This document shows positions 11,564 to 23,900 of a stretch of 64,000 nt of DNA, piece by piece (position 1 is the first letter of the stretch; each line of letters starts with the position of its first letter). Under the pieces are notes generated by a model. The model saw nothing but the letters and a program-made list of their open reading frames with translations. It was not told where the DNA came from and searched no databases. The stretch covers positions 1 to 64,000 of the forward strand of contig QANT01003481.1 in assembly GCA_003254885.1 (NCBI GenBank), in the 5' to 3' direction. The DNA comes from Purshia tridentata (taxonomy: Eukaryota > Streptophyta > Magnoliopsida > Rosales > Rosaceae). The position numbers were made by a program, and so were the translations under genes.

Positions 11564-11938
11564 AAAATCTAACATGCAATCTTCAAAAATCATATTTTAC
11601 ACTCTAAAAAAGTTAGGCCGAGAGCAGTGGTGAGCACTTGTTGCAACGCTCAGCTATTATAAAAATAAAAATTGTCGAGTGCTCGGCGCCTTTGCCAAGC
11701 GCTTGATGCTAGATATTAAAAAAAAAGGAAGACGTGGCAATAGTGAAATGAAAATCTAACATGCAATCTTCAAAAATCATATTTTAGACTCTAAAAAAGT
11801 TAGGCCGAGAGCAGTGGTGAGCACTTGTTGCAACGCTCAGCTGTTATAAAAATAAAAATTGTCGAGTGCTCGACACCTTTGCCAAGCGCTCGATGCTAGA
11901 TATTAAAAAAAAAAGGAAGACGTGGCAATAGTGAAATG
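11564..11938. repeat. 187-bp tandem repeat, two units
   Basis: The units 11564-11750 and 11751-11938 differ at only a few bases. Each contains an inverted pair-like motif around GTCGAGTGCTCGRC and the phrase GCAACGCTCAGCT. Related CGAGTGCT-type sequence also appears near 33460 and 45060-45130. The block lies in an insertion that copy A lacks (about 11545-12290). Origin unknown; probably transposon-derived. Confidence 0.85.
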
Positions 11939-13330
11939 GCTTTATTGATAAAATAAAAATAAAAATAAAACCTATAAAGTTTCGGTCCAAAAAAGAAACA
12001 TAAAAAGGACTAAACTCTAATTCTATGTTCAATGTATTAGTTTTTTTATATCACATTGATATCAAATCCCTAATATGACCTAAAAATATAGTGGGCCTCA
12101 CCTGTAAATATAGTATAAAAATATTGTACAAATTGTTTTATCTCATTTCTAATAAAGGTGTGAATTCCAAATTTTATTAGAAATGTCAATACCTACAAAT
12201 GTAGTACAAATAGGGCAGTACACATGTGTTACACATATTTTTAGCCTTTATTAATTTTCGTGAACCAATGGATGTAGATGCTTTTCTTTTTCATGATTTT
12301 GAACATGATTTTTGCTAAAAACGGGTCCTGGTGATTTTGAACCCTTGATATGATAATTTTTTGTGTATAAACTCACTCTACCAACGATTTTTAATCCTCG
12401 GTGCATATGTAAATAACTATCATTAGTATTCTTCATACGGTTCCTTTCCTTCTCTTTTCTTTGTGCCCAGTCCCACTAGGAAGATGAAAATTATCGTGAA
12501 AAACTAGCCGATACATATTTTCCATTGATGTAAAACTAGTGGTCTCAATTTGAAGGATTAATGGTCATGTATTCCTTTTGAACAAAGTTTTTATTTCTCT
12601 ATCTATTTTTGCTGATTTTTCTTTTAGCCTGAGACAGTTGATGTGAATTAAACTAGCCGTAAATTTAGGTAGCTGAGTCAATTGATCACATGGTTATCAT
12701 CATCTTGGTGAGAAAAAGAGAGATCCAAATTCAAAGTATTATAATTCTGTGATTGAGGCACCACATCCACATGGCTATCACTTTCAGACAGGAATTTAAA
12801 AAGAAAGTTTGAAATGGATAAACTGCTAGTAGGTGAAACTGAATGAACAAACTAAAGTAAAACTCCAAAAACGCACATATGAAAACGTTTACCCCATCCT
12901 TCTAGACAAAGTTTTATCCTTTTATGTAACATTAATTAAAAAGGCTATGACTTTACTATATTCATCCCTTCATATTCAAAGGGATACTTCCAAAATAACT
13001 CACTCTTGTTTATAGTTAAGAATGATCTATATCTTTGAAAATTGTAGAATAATAGAATGGTTTAATGTACAAACAACCCAATTAGAATTCGTTATTAAGG
13101 GTTCAAAATCATGAGAAAGTAAAGTCCATCAAATCGAATAAACAAAACCACCAAGCTACGTCATGTCACTCCCATATTTTCAATTGTATGCGACCCCTTA
13201 TCACATTAGCGTGGGACACATAATATTGTGAAAAGAGACCACATAGAGAATGCCCCATACAAGAATTAGCTCACACATTGATACAATACAAGCTATCGAA
13301 CCTCATGCAAGTGGATCTAAGTGATTGGTT

Positions 13331-15153
13331 GGAGTTCGCTAATGGGTTGTGATTTGGAAGAAAATGAAATGTTAAATTCCCAGGTTGTTTGTGTGGATAG
13401 ATAAGGGCCAAGCCCACTTGCCAAGCACAAGACCCATGCCCAAATGCTGAAACCCAATTCCAACAAACTAAAAGCCCACTTCCAAATCCTCATAACAATG
13501 TCCAATATACAATGGAAAACTAGGAAGACCTAGCCCATTAAGCCCACTCTTCTGAACCAAGCAAGAATTGGAAACTTTGGGTGCTGGGTGCGCTGATCAA
13601 ATCCTGAGTTGCTCATGTATTTAAGATAAAGATACCCCCAAAGCATTTGACCCCAACCAAATCACAGATATCTTTTTGACGAAACCAAATCACATGAAGG
13701 AACCAAATTTTTACCATAATCTATGGGACACAAGTCATAGAGTTCTAACGGATCAAAGTTCCAAATGTTGACCATTGTTCATGGGCCACAATTCATGAAT
13801 TTCCAACAGAACAAAAAGAATGAGCCTCAATATAAAAGCCAACTCAATGGACTGGCAATTGAAAAACAAATCAGCCAATTGAAAGTTTGAATTATATTTA
13901 CCCCAGGGGGACAGCCAACAACTACATAGAGTTTAGAAGTACACCCTCAACCAAACTCTACCAACCTCTCATTTCTTTTTTATTCTGATCATAAGTACTA
14001 GACAAAATGCATCCACACCTTTAAATTTTCCACTTGGAAAAGTAGGAAAAATTGGATACACTAAATTATAAAGATTAAAGTTAGATAAGTGCTAATGGAC
14101 ATTGGGACATTGACTAAATATTAATAAGATCGATATGATTATATGTCTGTTTAGCAAAATACAATATGTCTATACGAACATAAATCTCATTCATATATAT
14201 GTATGCTTTCCTAATCTTCATACCTTCCGGACATTGAGCTGGCCTCATCATTAAAAGTAAATGACAACAAAGTAGAAGAGATTCCCCTATCATTGCCCAT
14301 AATTTGCTTTTATTTAATATGGTTTATAATCAATAGATTCAATACATATGCATAGTATAATATTCAAGATTAATTAAAAAAAAAAAGCATCAATTCAACT
14401 TCTCTTTCTTTTTTAATGTGGGACCATGCTTTTCAAGAGCATGGGCAAATAGAAAGAATACCCAAATCAAAATGAAAAAAGGAAATTATAAATCATTAAT
14501 TATTTCACTTGAAAAAAAATTAATATTGTTTGGTGCCAAATAGCTCCAAGGGAAGCTCCCTCATAAGTGACAAAGAAAGTAAACAAACAAGCTCTCATTT
14601 TCTCTCTGAACATTTCCACAAACTTCCAAAATTTTGCATTTTCTAGAATTGATCACTACACAATATCCAACATTAATTATGTGTGACTTGGCAGCTAAAA
14701 ATTGCAAGATGCTAGCTACAAAATGAATTAAAGAAATCAAACCCCCTTTATGTATACCATTCAAAAATATGTATTAATTGAATGAATGCTGGTGTGTAAT
14801 ATATTTGTACTTGAAATAACATAATTAATAGAGAGGTGAGCATTTTACTTTCTTTTCTTGGGAAAGGCATGGATCTAATAATATGATATTTTTACATTAA
14901 TTCCTGTTTTTGTAGCATGGACAACTAGCTCTTTCGTGTGATATACTAAACAATCTGATCTAAAGGAACCTAATTAATTTGAAAGCAGAGAACTTGAGGG
15001 ATCCAAGAAATTATGTTACAAATCAACAAGGCAAGTGAAATCTTGCATCTTAGCAATCACTAATCTGAAGTTAATATGAATTAATTAGCTTGCATATATA
15101 TAAAATGCAATATTGCAGTCACAATGTATGAGTCTCAGTATTGGATCTGTGTT

Positions 15154-15213
<60 letters not shown>

Positions 15214-18104
15214 GAGCATTTTTTATTGGAAATTAGGTGGGTAAGAGGGGGAGGCAGCCTTGTTTTATTATGATAAAGTAAATATTGTACTGAGGATTTT
15301 AAAGTGTGTTTGGCCATTCAGAAAGTGGTGGGAAAGAAATAGAATGATGCTGCCAAATTAATAAACATAATCCCACCAGTTCTGACCCATATTATAAGTT
15401 CATAAATGTAACAACTAGCTTATGTATGCAAGCTTCTTCCTTCTTTCCTCTTATAAAATCCTTATATACATATAGTTTTATGTTTGGATATGATGAATAG
15501 CTGGAATGATCAATTTTATTTTCTAGGAGATAGAATAGAAGGATCAACACCATGAATACTCTTGTAGGACTCACCTGCAGTCACCACTCAAACATATCAT
15601 TTTTTATACTAAAGTCTACAGGTAGAGCCGTACATCAATAACATATATCAACAAAATGTTGGGACATGAATTAATGGTCCTTTTATTACCAACCATATAG
15701 CATCGATCTTAAATCTTTAAAATAGTAGTCAATTAGCTAGAAGGTGGATCGATCTTCCCCAGAAAGAACAAATTATATATATTTTTTATCTTTTTACTTC
15801 TTTCTTTTTGAGCTGTATAGAGTGGGAGCAATTGTGTGGGCACGTAGCTTCATGTAAAATAATCATTGAGTCAAAAGGCTACATAGCTTGAAGATCTGCA
15901 TAAGATGCCCCAAGCCTTGAGAGGTATGTAGCTGGGAAAGAAAGTACCAACTAGTAGTGTCATAAAGATATGAAGTTTATTCTCCTCCAAATATCACACA
16001 AATAATTAATTCATTAATCAAACCACATTAAAGATTAGTCTATTTACTTATCGACTATCTATGAATCCATACTATCTCATAATTAAAGTAAAGAGGCAAC
16101 GCCAATCCATTTCCACATCAGTAAGAAGTTTTTTTTTGTTTTTTTCCCTTAGAGATACAGAATCGTTGTAATTATGACTTTCAAGCAACAATGATTTATA
16201 AACTTAAGACCATCTAACAAAAGAGTGTTAGATACTTGAATTCTTATACAGTACTTTTTTCTTTCTTTTTAAAAATCTTTCTCTAATGACAGATCAGAGA
16301 GAAAGAGAATAACACAAGGGTATGGTTACCCCAATATGTGTCTTATTACAGGACAGGACCTCAATCTCAGCCTAGTACCCTACCATATGCCACTAGAACA
16401 AAGGCTTATGTGCGACGAAAGATTAAGTAGAGTGGTGGTGACAAGCTAACTGCCAGAAAATCACAGCTATTATAGGGTTGAACTAAAGTGGGTAAAAGGG
16501 AAAATGTTCCCTCCTCTTGTTCCTTGAACATGTTGGCACAGTGAAATTCGATTATGAAAAGAAAAAGTGTTTAAGTACTCATTTGATCATTTCTACTTAA
16601 TTTGCGTTCTAATTAGTAATTAATTAGTATAAGATGCCTTTTATTATATCAACTACTACTTGTCCTCTGACCACTCTTTGCTTTCTAATTTTCTCACTCT
16701 TGCCTCCCTGTTTCCTGCTTATTTGTCGTTTGTTGGTAATCAAGTGTAATGATCCAAGGAAAAGGTCAAGTCTTCAAATATATGATTTTACAAATGGCAT
16801 TTCCTACTTCTTTTAATTAAAAATATAGATCTGCATGTGCATGGGTGAAAAAAAACAAAGTTCATTTATAAATAGAAATAATTAATTACAAAAATGATTA
16901 AGAAAAAAGGGATATAAAAAAGAAGAAGAAGAAAGTAGTAAAAGGCAAAAATTACCTTCCGGACTTTGTGTTTATCGATCGGCGCTGTACAATTGCAACG
17001 GCCAGAAACTTTAGTGATTCAATTAGTGTTATTTTTTTCATAACACTAATTTTTGTTACTTCACCTCGCACACTATGTTTCATCAAATACATAACTCTAT
17101 TTCATAAAATTAAAAATTAAATGGGCCGGCTTTTTGACAAATGTAGCATTCTTTTTCAGCACCATGTGTGTAAAAATGTTGAAGAATATTATTTATTATT
17201 ATGAGTTGAGGATCTTTTGTTTGGAGGTAACTATCAAAAATATTAATTTAAGAATAAAACGCGAATTCTGGATAAATTATAATTAACTCTACAATTATTA
17301 TAAAGTTAGAAAAGGGAATGGAAATTACAAAGTCATCTAGTCCTTGAGTGATGCAAAATCATCGTCTTGTGGGCAAATGGAGAAACCAACCTTTTCATTC
17401 TCAAATTTGGATCAAACATCAATTAGTAACTTCATACTAATTCCTAATTTTTACATGGTATTCATAATCTTAAGAAATACCTTTTGATCTCTTATCTCTT
17501 TAGGCCCTGAACGGCAGCAGCAGTGCCCTCACAGGGCCCCCTTCTATTAAATATTGTCTTGCGGAAAATTCAGTAACTTTATTTGGTTTTCTTAACAACT
17601 TTCAAAGGTCACATCAAAGTCGGTGGTGCATTATAAACACAAGATATGCCAATATTTTTGCAGGCCCTCCTCCCCGAAAAAACAAAATTGCATTGCAGGC
17701 CTTCACTTTGTCTTCACAGAGTGATCAATTATTCCCCTTGATGCAATCAAGGTTCTTGAGGTGAATAATCAATTCACCTTATGCATTCTTGTGAATATGG
17801 AGCCCATTTCTAATGAAAGAGTCACCCTCTAGCTTTTGGATGCATATATTCAAGCTTTTTTTTTCCTGTCTGAACATATAAGCTTATATAACAAAGAAAA
17901 AAATTCATGTTATGTGGTATACAAGTACTAATTATTCGGAAATCACATATATATTGTTCTTGCCAAAAAAGAAATAACAATTATTTACATCACTCTCTGT
18001 ATTGGCTTAATCTATAAACCCCAAAACATTTTCACAAACCATCAATCTGTACACAAGAATTAGTAAAGCTAATAAAAAAATGAAAAAAATCTCCACCATT
18101 TGAT
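13331..18104. other. Gene-free stretch
   Basis: No reading frame here has the length, codon bias or family resemblance of a gene on either strand. It contains AT-rich spacer, a GT/GA microsatellite (15152-15211) and a small nested hairpin near 17503-17538. The part next to 18105 is the 3' flank of the cyclin gene. Confidence 0.6.
15152..15211. repeat. Compound (GT)n(GA)n microsatellite
   Basis: About 13 GT units run directly into about 17 GA units. Likely length-variable and useful as a marker. Confidence 0.95.
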
Positions 18105-18467
18105 CTACAACAAAACACCAGCAAACTGATTGTATCTTCTCTCTTCATTTTGCCTTGTTGTGATTTCCTCTGCACATCTCAATGTGCTCTCTATGTGGTA
18201 GCCTCCTCCAATACTAACCTCTCTTTCCAAATGGCAACAATAGCTCTCAAACACACTCACATTCACATGCAACTTGAACCCCATCAAGAACAAAAAATCA
18301 AGCTCCAACTTGTTCAATTCATTGGTTGTCAATCCCCCAACTCTTGCAAAGTATGAGTTTCTGTAATTCCTATTCAAAAATAAGAAGATTTCACATTAGG
18401 AAGAGAGAGAATGAGAGAGAGTTACATGTCTTCCACATACTTGGAAGCCACCACGATAGTTGTGGTG

Positions 18468-18508
<41 letters not shown>

Positions 18509-18930
18509 ATGTCTTCCACATACTTAGAAGCCACCATTATAGTCGTGATGAGCAGCCTGTGAACATTTGTGGCATTGATTCGAAACCCAGGATTGTTCTG
18601 GCAAAATCGATCAATGTAGACGTATGCAACCACATAGACTGATGGACCAGCTCTTGTGTACCTGAAAATCCTCTCTAGATAGGACTGAATTGTCATGTCC
18701 GGCGTCTCATGGCACTCAAAAATGCGAGTCTTGATGTCTTTGTTTGACACATACCAATTATGGCTGCCATTCTTGGCATTAATCCTCTGGTTCCTGGCCA
18801 TGTTCCTTTCAATTAGAGAAGAAAGAACATTAACAACTAGTGGGGTGTTTGAATCTGCTTGGTATGAGTAGGAGTACAAATCTGATCTAAGCTTTCTTGG
18901 AGAGATAATAAGGGATTTTGATGAAACCAT
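18105..18930 (-). CDS. CYCU4-1: U4/P4-type cyclin, two exons
   Basis: Exon 1 is 18930-18509 and exon 2 is 18369-18105, GT-AG, giving 228 residues, as expected for plant P/U-type cyclins related to yeast PHO80. The cyclin box starts at about residue 30 (PLVVNVLSSLIERN) and includes PDMTIQSYLERIFRYT (77-92), GPSVYVVAYVYIDRF (95-109), RLLITTIMVASKYVEDM spanning the splice junction, and GFKLHVNVSVFESYCCHLER, all close to CYCU4-1. Such cyclins bind CDKA-class kinases and are linked to proliferation and phosphate or nutrient responses. Residues 51-66 (around NGSHNWYVSNKDIK) look longer than in the Arabidopsis protein as I remember it. The 139-bp intron holds a copy of the exon 1 end plus two GA tracts (see separate entry). 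A TATA box is at 19047-19054. The family is sure; the exact orthology is inferred. Confidence 0.93.
18421..18554 (-). repeat. Exon-end/splice-donor duplication in the cyclin intron
   Basis: The 51 bases 18504-18554, which are the last codons of exon 1 plus its donor (AT|GTAAGT), recur at 18421-18471 inside the intron with about 7 mismatches, keeping a donor-like AT|GTAACT. GA repeats separate the two. Use of the inner donor (after 18426) would add 83 nt and meet TAA at once, since ATG is followed by TAA, truncating the protein at residue 141. Confidence 0.9.
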
Positions 18931-19046
18931 GTTTGTGTGTGACTAATTTGATCTGGGATTTTTGATTGTTCGTGAGAGAGAAGAGAGAAGAGCTAGAAGG
19001 TTATTGTGTTTGGGGTTTTGCAGTGGAAGAGGTTTTGGGGAGAGAG

Positions 19047-19054
19047 TTTATATA
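19047..19054 (-). promoter_or_regulatory. TATA box of the cyclin gene
   Basis: TATATAAA on the minus strand, about 117 bp upstream of the ATG at 18930. Confidence 0.6.
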
Positions 19055-19499
19055 CAAGGAGGAAATGGAAGACTTGGTAGTGACTGGTAAGTACGTGAGT
19101 GAATAAAGAAATAGGGAAGAAAAGAAATGACATTGGTTTGAGACATTTGGAAGGTGGGTGGAAGCTAAAGAGGAAATCAAAATATAAGATTCGTGTGCCT
19201 CCTATTTGTAAAGGCGAAGTACAAAAACACAGCTCACCTTTCTTATTGTATATTAACATAAACACACTTTCTCGGAAAATTCTATAGTCCGGATTTGCAT
19301 GTCATACGAACACTTATTTTACAATTAGTATTTGACAGCCTTACTTTTTAGAGAAATATTTTGCTCACCGTAGTGAGCATTACCACTCTATAACTTACAT
19401 GAACAAAATAGCACTCTACTTTTTAACAATATAACTTAAATTTGCAAATTACTAATAGATCTATTTGTATGATACGAAATTCTTACCAAAGACGAACTA

Positions 19500-20998
19500 T
19501 AAACTCTATCAAAGTATGGGCTTAACTCAACTCCAAGTATGCTTAAAAGATGAGGATTGCTAAGTTTATATATTGTACAAACTAACTATAACTTGGTGAT
19601 ATGAGATATTTAACACTCTCTTTAACGATAGACAAAACAAACTGTCGCATGGTAGTACAACCCTACAAATGGGTTAACGATTCACATGACCACCACCACA
19701 TGGGCAACAACACAACCCAACAAATGGGCACTAGTTGGGCCAAATACCGAGGAACTATAGCATGAGCTCTAATACCATGTCAAATTCTAGGTTTAAGATC
19801 CATATTTCAGGATTTTATATTCACCTCTTGAAGAAATTTATAGAAGTAAAAATCATAACAAACAAAAAGGAAAACTAACCTATTACATATCACAAAATCA
19901 AATCCAATCATAATCATCAAATCATTATCTCTAAAACCCTCTCAAGCTAGACATAGGTATTTCTAATGTACAGCTTCAAGAGTATATTTTGAGTATATTT
20001 TTAAATCTTTGTGGTGAACATCATCAAGACCCAACAACAATGATCTTGCCTTGATCAAACACTCACAGTCTACTCTTGCCCAGACCTATCAATAACGATT
20101 AACTTTAATTCTAGACCTACAATAATGGCCAACTTCCATCTTGATCAGCAGTGGCGATCGACAAATAATCTTTTCTATCTTGCTTCTACTTATCTCGGAA
20201 AAGACTTTCTTCTTGCTTTTCCTTGTCCCGTCAGAGACTTTCTCTTCTTGCTTTTCCTTGTCTCAGAAAAGACCTCTTCTTTCTTGCTTCTTTTATTTTT
20301 TTCTCCTTCTCATTCAACATCTGCACATAACCCAAAAAATTCTAGTTATCTACATGTCAAACCACATCATTTTTTTCCCCTCATTTTTCTTTATGATGGG
20401 CAATTCCTTCTTTTCTTCTTCCTTTCCCTTATCTCATTTTTTCTTCAAATGCTTTCTCTTGTCTCTCGTGTTTTTTCTTCTTCTTTCTTCTTTTTATCCT
20501 CCTCCTTTCTTTTGCTTCTATTCTCCTCCTTCTCTCTATTACTCTCTCCCTCCCAAAAAGAATAACACAATTAGCAGAGAGCTTCTTTTGGTCGGAGAAG
20601 TACACCCGCGGGCTAGCGTGGTGGATCGCGGTGGGATGGGTCACAGCGAGACCGAAAGTGGAGAGTCACGGTGGCAATAGCAGAACTTCATAGCTACTGG
20701 GTTTGAGTCATGGTGCACGGAGATGCGCACGCGAAGGAGCAACGATGGGTTGCTGGGACAAATCCAATTGAGTTGATATTGATCAGCAGTTGAAATGAGG
20801 CCGGTTCAGATATTGGCAGAGGCAGAGGATAGGTTTGAGGCTAGCTTTGACGGGGCTTCGAATGCTGCCACAAAAGGTAGATATAGACTTTCGATGGAAA
20901 AATTCTTTAAAACTTAATAGATTTTGATAGATTAAACTTAGATATCACGCTTAAGAGTCAAGAATCTTGCGATGTGGGATATTTAACACGTTAATATA
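19500..20998 (-). mobile_element. Degraded LTR/TRIM-like retroelement
   Basis: On the minus strand TGTTAAATATCCCACATCGC (near 20990-20971) resembles a common plant LTR start. It recurs as TGTTAAATATCTCATATC near 19611, preceded by purine-rich AAAGAGAG. Just downstream of a TTTGACA end near 19780 comes TGGTATTAGAGCTC, close to the initiator-Met tRNA primer-binding site. No gag/pol coding sequence is seen. The C/T-rich reading frames in 20125-20680 are low-complexity and not genes. Limits are approximate. Confidence 0.4.
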
Positions 20999-23900
20999 CC
21001 ACATTCATCAAATTTATTTATTTTCAAATCGTGACAATGTTTTACTTATTTAAATCTTATGTACTCATTTTAATTTGTATTTGTTTGCAACAAGTGATAT
21101 GCAAATATGTTCATATTGATATTGATACATTGGTTTATAAGTAAATAAGAATATGTATAGCGTGAACATCACATACTATACATACATATTTAACTTTGAT
21201 TCACATATTATACAAACACATTTAACAGTATGTGAGAATAGGACCAAGATCCTATACTTTAATAATGAAAAGGTGAATTCATCCATTAACTTTTGAATGT
21301 GATAAACTATATCTATCTGTATAACATGCGTGCTACGATGTAAAATTTTACTATATAGATTTAGCGAACAAAGTCAAGGCAGTGCTATTATTTCTTATTA
21401 TGAAACTCTCGCCGACAGTGGGTTGAAGGACAAGAAGGGCATGGGGGAGAGACACAGGCATTGATAGCTGGTAGGTCTTTAAGTTGGTACGTGCTTGGAC
21501 CCAGAGAACAAGACGGCATTTAAAGATTTGACTCTGTACCTCGACATTTGTGCCATGCATATACAAAATCCAAAGTGGCACCTGTACGAGTTACAAATTA
21601 CACGTGCAAAATGGCCTCGACTCATCAATATCACCATATCTTGGTTTTGCAACTTGGAGTACGGCCACTATCTTTCTTTCTGATTTTCTTTTTTCTTTTT
21701 TGTTGCTAATTTGTTCTTGGCATCTTGCACAAAAGGAAAGCATTAAATTGATTTCATACGAACTAGACTATCTGATTTGAAGGCATTAAGATCACTTGTT
21801 GGAACATGAATAATATCATAGAGTGGGGTGTGGAGATGTATTTACCAAGTGTAATGGCTCACAACATCTTCAATATCTTCGATATCTTCAAATGGGTATT
21901 ATGCAATACTATTTAGATTTTAATAAAGCTCGTTTTCTTTCATAAAAAATGAAACTTAATCTTTTTTGTGAGAAATGTAAATAACCATCTCATGCGCAAT
22001 AGCTTTTTCTTTTTTCAGAACAATAAGTGCAATAATCTTAAAGCGTTGTTGATACTTTCATTTTTCTTAATTGAGGCTGGCTTTCATATGTAGTAAAAAC
22101 AAATGCAATAAGAATATTTGAATTTCAACATAGCAAACCGGTAAATTATAATACATGATTTTCATGTTCCCTACTACGATGGCAAAATATTGCATGAATC
22201 CATGGAACCATTACATTATAATTATAATTATAATTAATAAACATCATGAGCTCCAAGCAATTAGTAGCAAACGAAACAATGTTAGCGGAATATAGAATTC
22301 ATTAATTCAATTCAATGCATAAATATATGGTACTGTACTGATCGATATGTTTTGGGACCTGAAAATGTGTCCCCTTCACAAAATATTATGTCAATTATTA
22401 GCTTATTCAAAGTAATGGGTCCTACGTACTCAACAAAAAAACAATGGGTCTAATCTGACAATATCATCCCAGATTTTGAGCAACTTCGAATATCTTCTAT
22501 GTACAACAATAATTGAGTTGTTTTTATTTTTATTTTTTTATGATCTATATGGTGCATGAATTCACAACCGACACTTCAATTGAAATCCATGTTTTCTTCG
22601 TTGATATCATTTTGGAAAAATTATAAAAATAAGATCGTGTATATATCCCTTTTTTATATGGGAAATCTCAGATCCCATTTCATGTGGTCATTTTCAATGT
22701 TTGGAAAAAAAAAAAAAAATTGGACCCCAGAAAGGACAAATATCATACCAAAACCTTAGTCACAAAAACGCAATTTATATGACCCACAAAATGCACAAGT
22801 CTTCCATTCATGGAAAACTATTTTCCGAACCTGCTTGAATGAATGGAATCCATATCCATCATATATACTCTTGCTAAACACCACTCAACATTAAATTTTG
22901 TATGTTGCAAATTTTCTGGAGGATCTTCAAATCTTCTGATTTTAGTCTCTAGAACTCCAAATTCAATATATTCTGATTTTTGTGAGCCATAAATATTATG
23001 CACTCACAAGTACAGGAAGCTAAAGAGAAGTGAAATCTCACCAGCATGCAATGATGCAACCCCATCTCAGCGAGGTTAATGGACCTTGCATGAATTGGCT
23101 TGCGTGAATGGGCCTCGTGGAGGATAATAATATTAGGTCAGCCCAAATTCCTGGGCCTTTATGTTAGAAGCACTGTATAAAGCCCAGGTAAAAATAGCCC
23201 ACAACAATAATGAGCAAGCACTGAGCAAGCAAAGCTCATGAATTAACATGATCCCCAAGAATAGGGGAATGTGGAAGCTTGTTCCAACAGGCCTTGAGGA
23301 AATCGGGGCGAAATTTTAACCTAGTCAACTCAGTCAAGGCATTAGAATAAAGCCCCTGCAACAATATAGCAATAAAATGCAAAGAGAAATTCTAAGAAAT
23401 CCCAAAGTTTTCTTATACAACGATTGAACTCATCGATCACTTAATTTAGGGGTGCTTGTAGCTGATCCCCACCATCAAATACATCATCTCCTGAGAAACA
23501 TGGGACCATTGAAGTTTAGCCCCAGAATGTCACATAAGCCATCTTTGGAACCAAATTTGCAATACTATTGGATGATTCAAAGCAAAAATTCAACCTATGG
23601 ATTTCAAATGAAAATGACCATCTTGAAAGGAGCAATTGCATGGTCCTAACTCGTAACGCATCTTTCCTATGTGAGACCGGCCTATTCAATGATTGTGGGC
23701 CAAGGCACTTTTATTTTTTTGCTTCTTTTCTCTTTTCCTTTCCCTTTGTCTTTTTTCATTCTATACTAGTGTGCTCTTTTCCTTTCCCTTTAGCCTTATA
23801 TTCTATTTTTTCTTAACACAAAATGATATATTAAGAGAAAATTACAAAAATGGTCCACTTATTAATCACATCAACTCATTCTCCATCATTGAATTTCTCC

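Larger units (their letters stand above)
8443..13330. repeat. Right copy (B) of the large duplicated segment; expansin upstream DNA
   Basis: Direct, colinear copy of 235-4333, longer because it carries private insertions: an unknown 338-bp block (9889-10226), a tiny foldback (10634-10699), a MITE (11145-11346) and about 740 bp including a 187-bp tandem repeat (11545-12290). Similarity starts about 400 bp upstream of the expansin ATG and ends at GTGGATCTAAGTGATTGG. No coding gene is supported within it. Confidence 0.85.

Noticed and set aside
13331-18104. Search for tRNA, snRNA or conserved miRNA genes
   Set aside because: No cloverleaf with A/B boxes and no known conserved miRNA sequence was recognised by eye here or elsewhere in the window.
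20125-20680. Overlapping open frames of up to 179 codons on the plus strand
   Set aside because: They are Ser/Phe/Leu runs translated from a C/T-rich low-complexity tract inside LTR-like debris; no family resemblance.
21351-21780. Overlapping short frames on both strands, considered as a degraded gene
   Set aside because: No homology that I recognise, and no consistent frame or splice signals.
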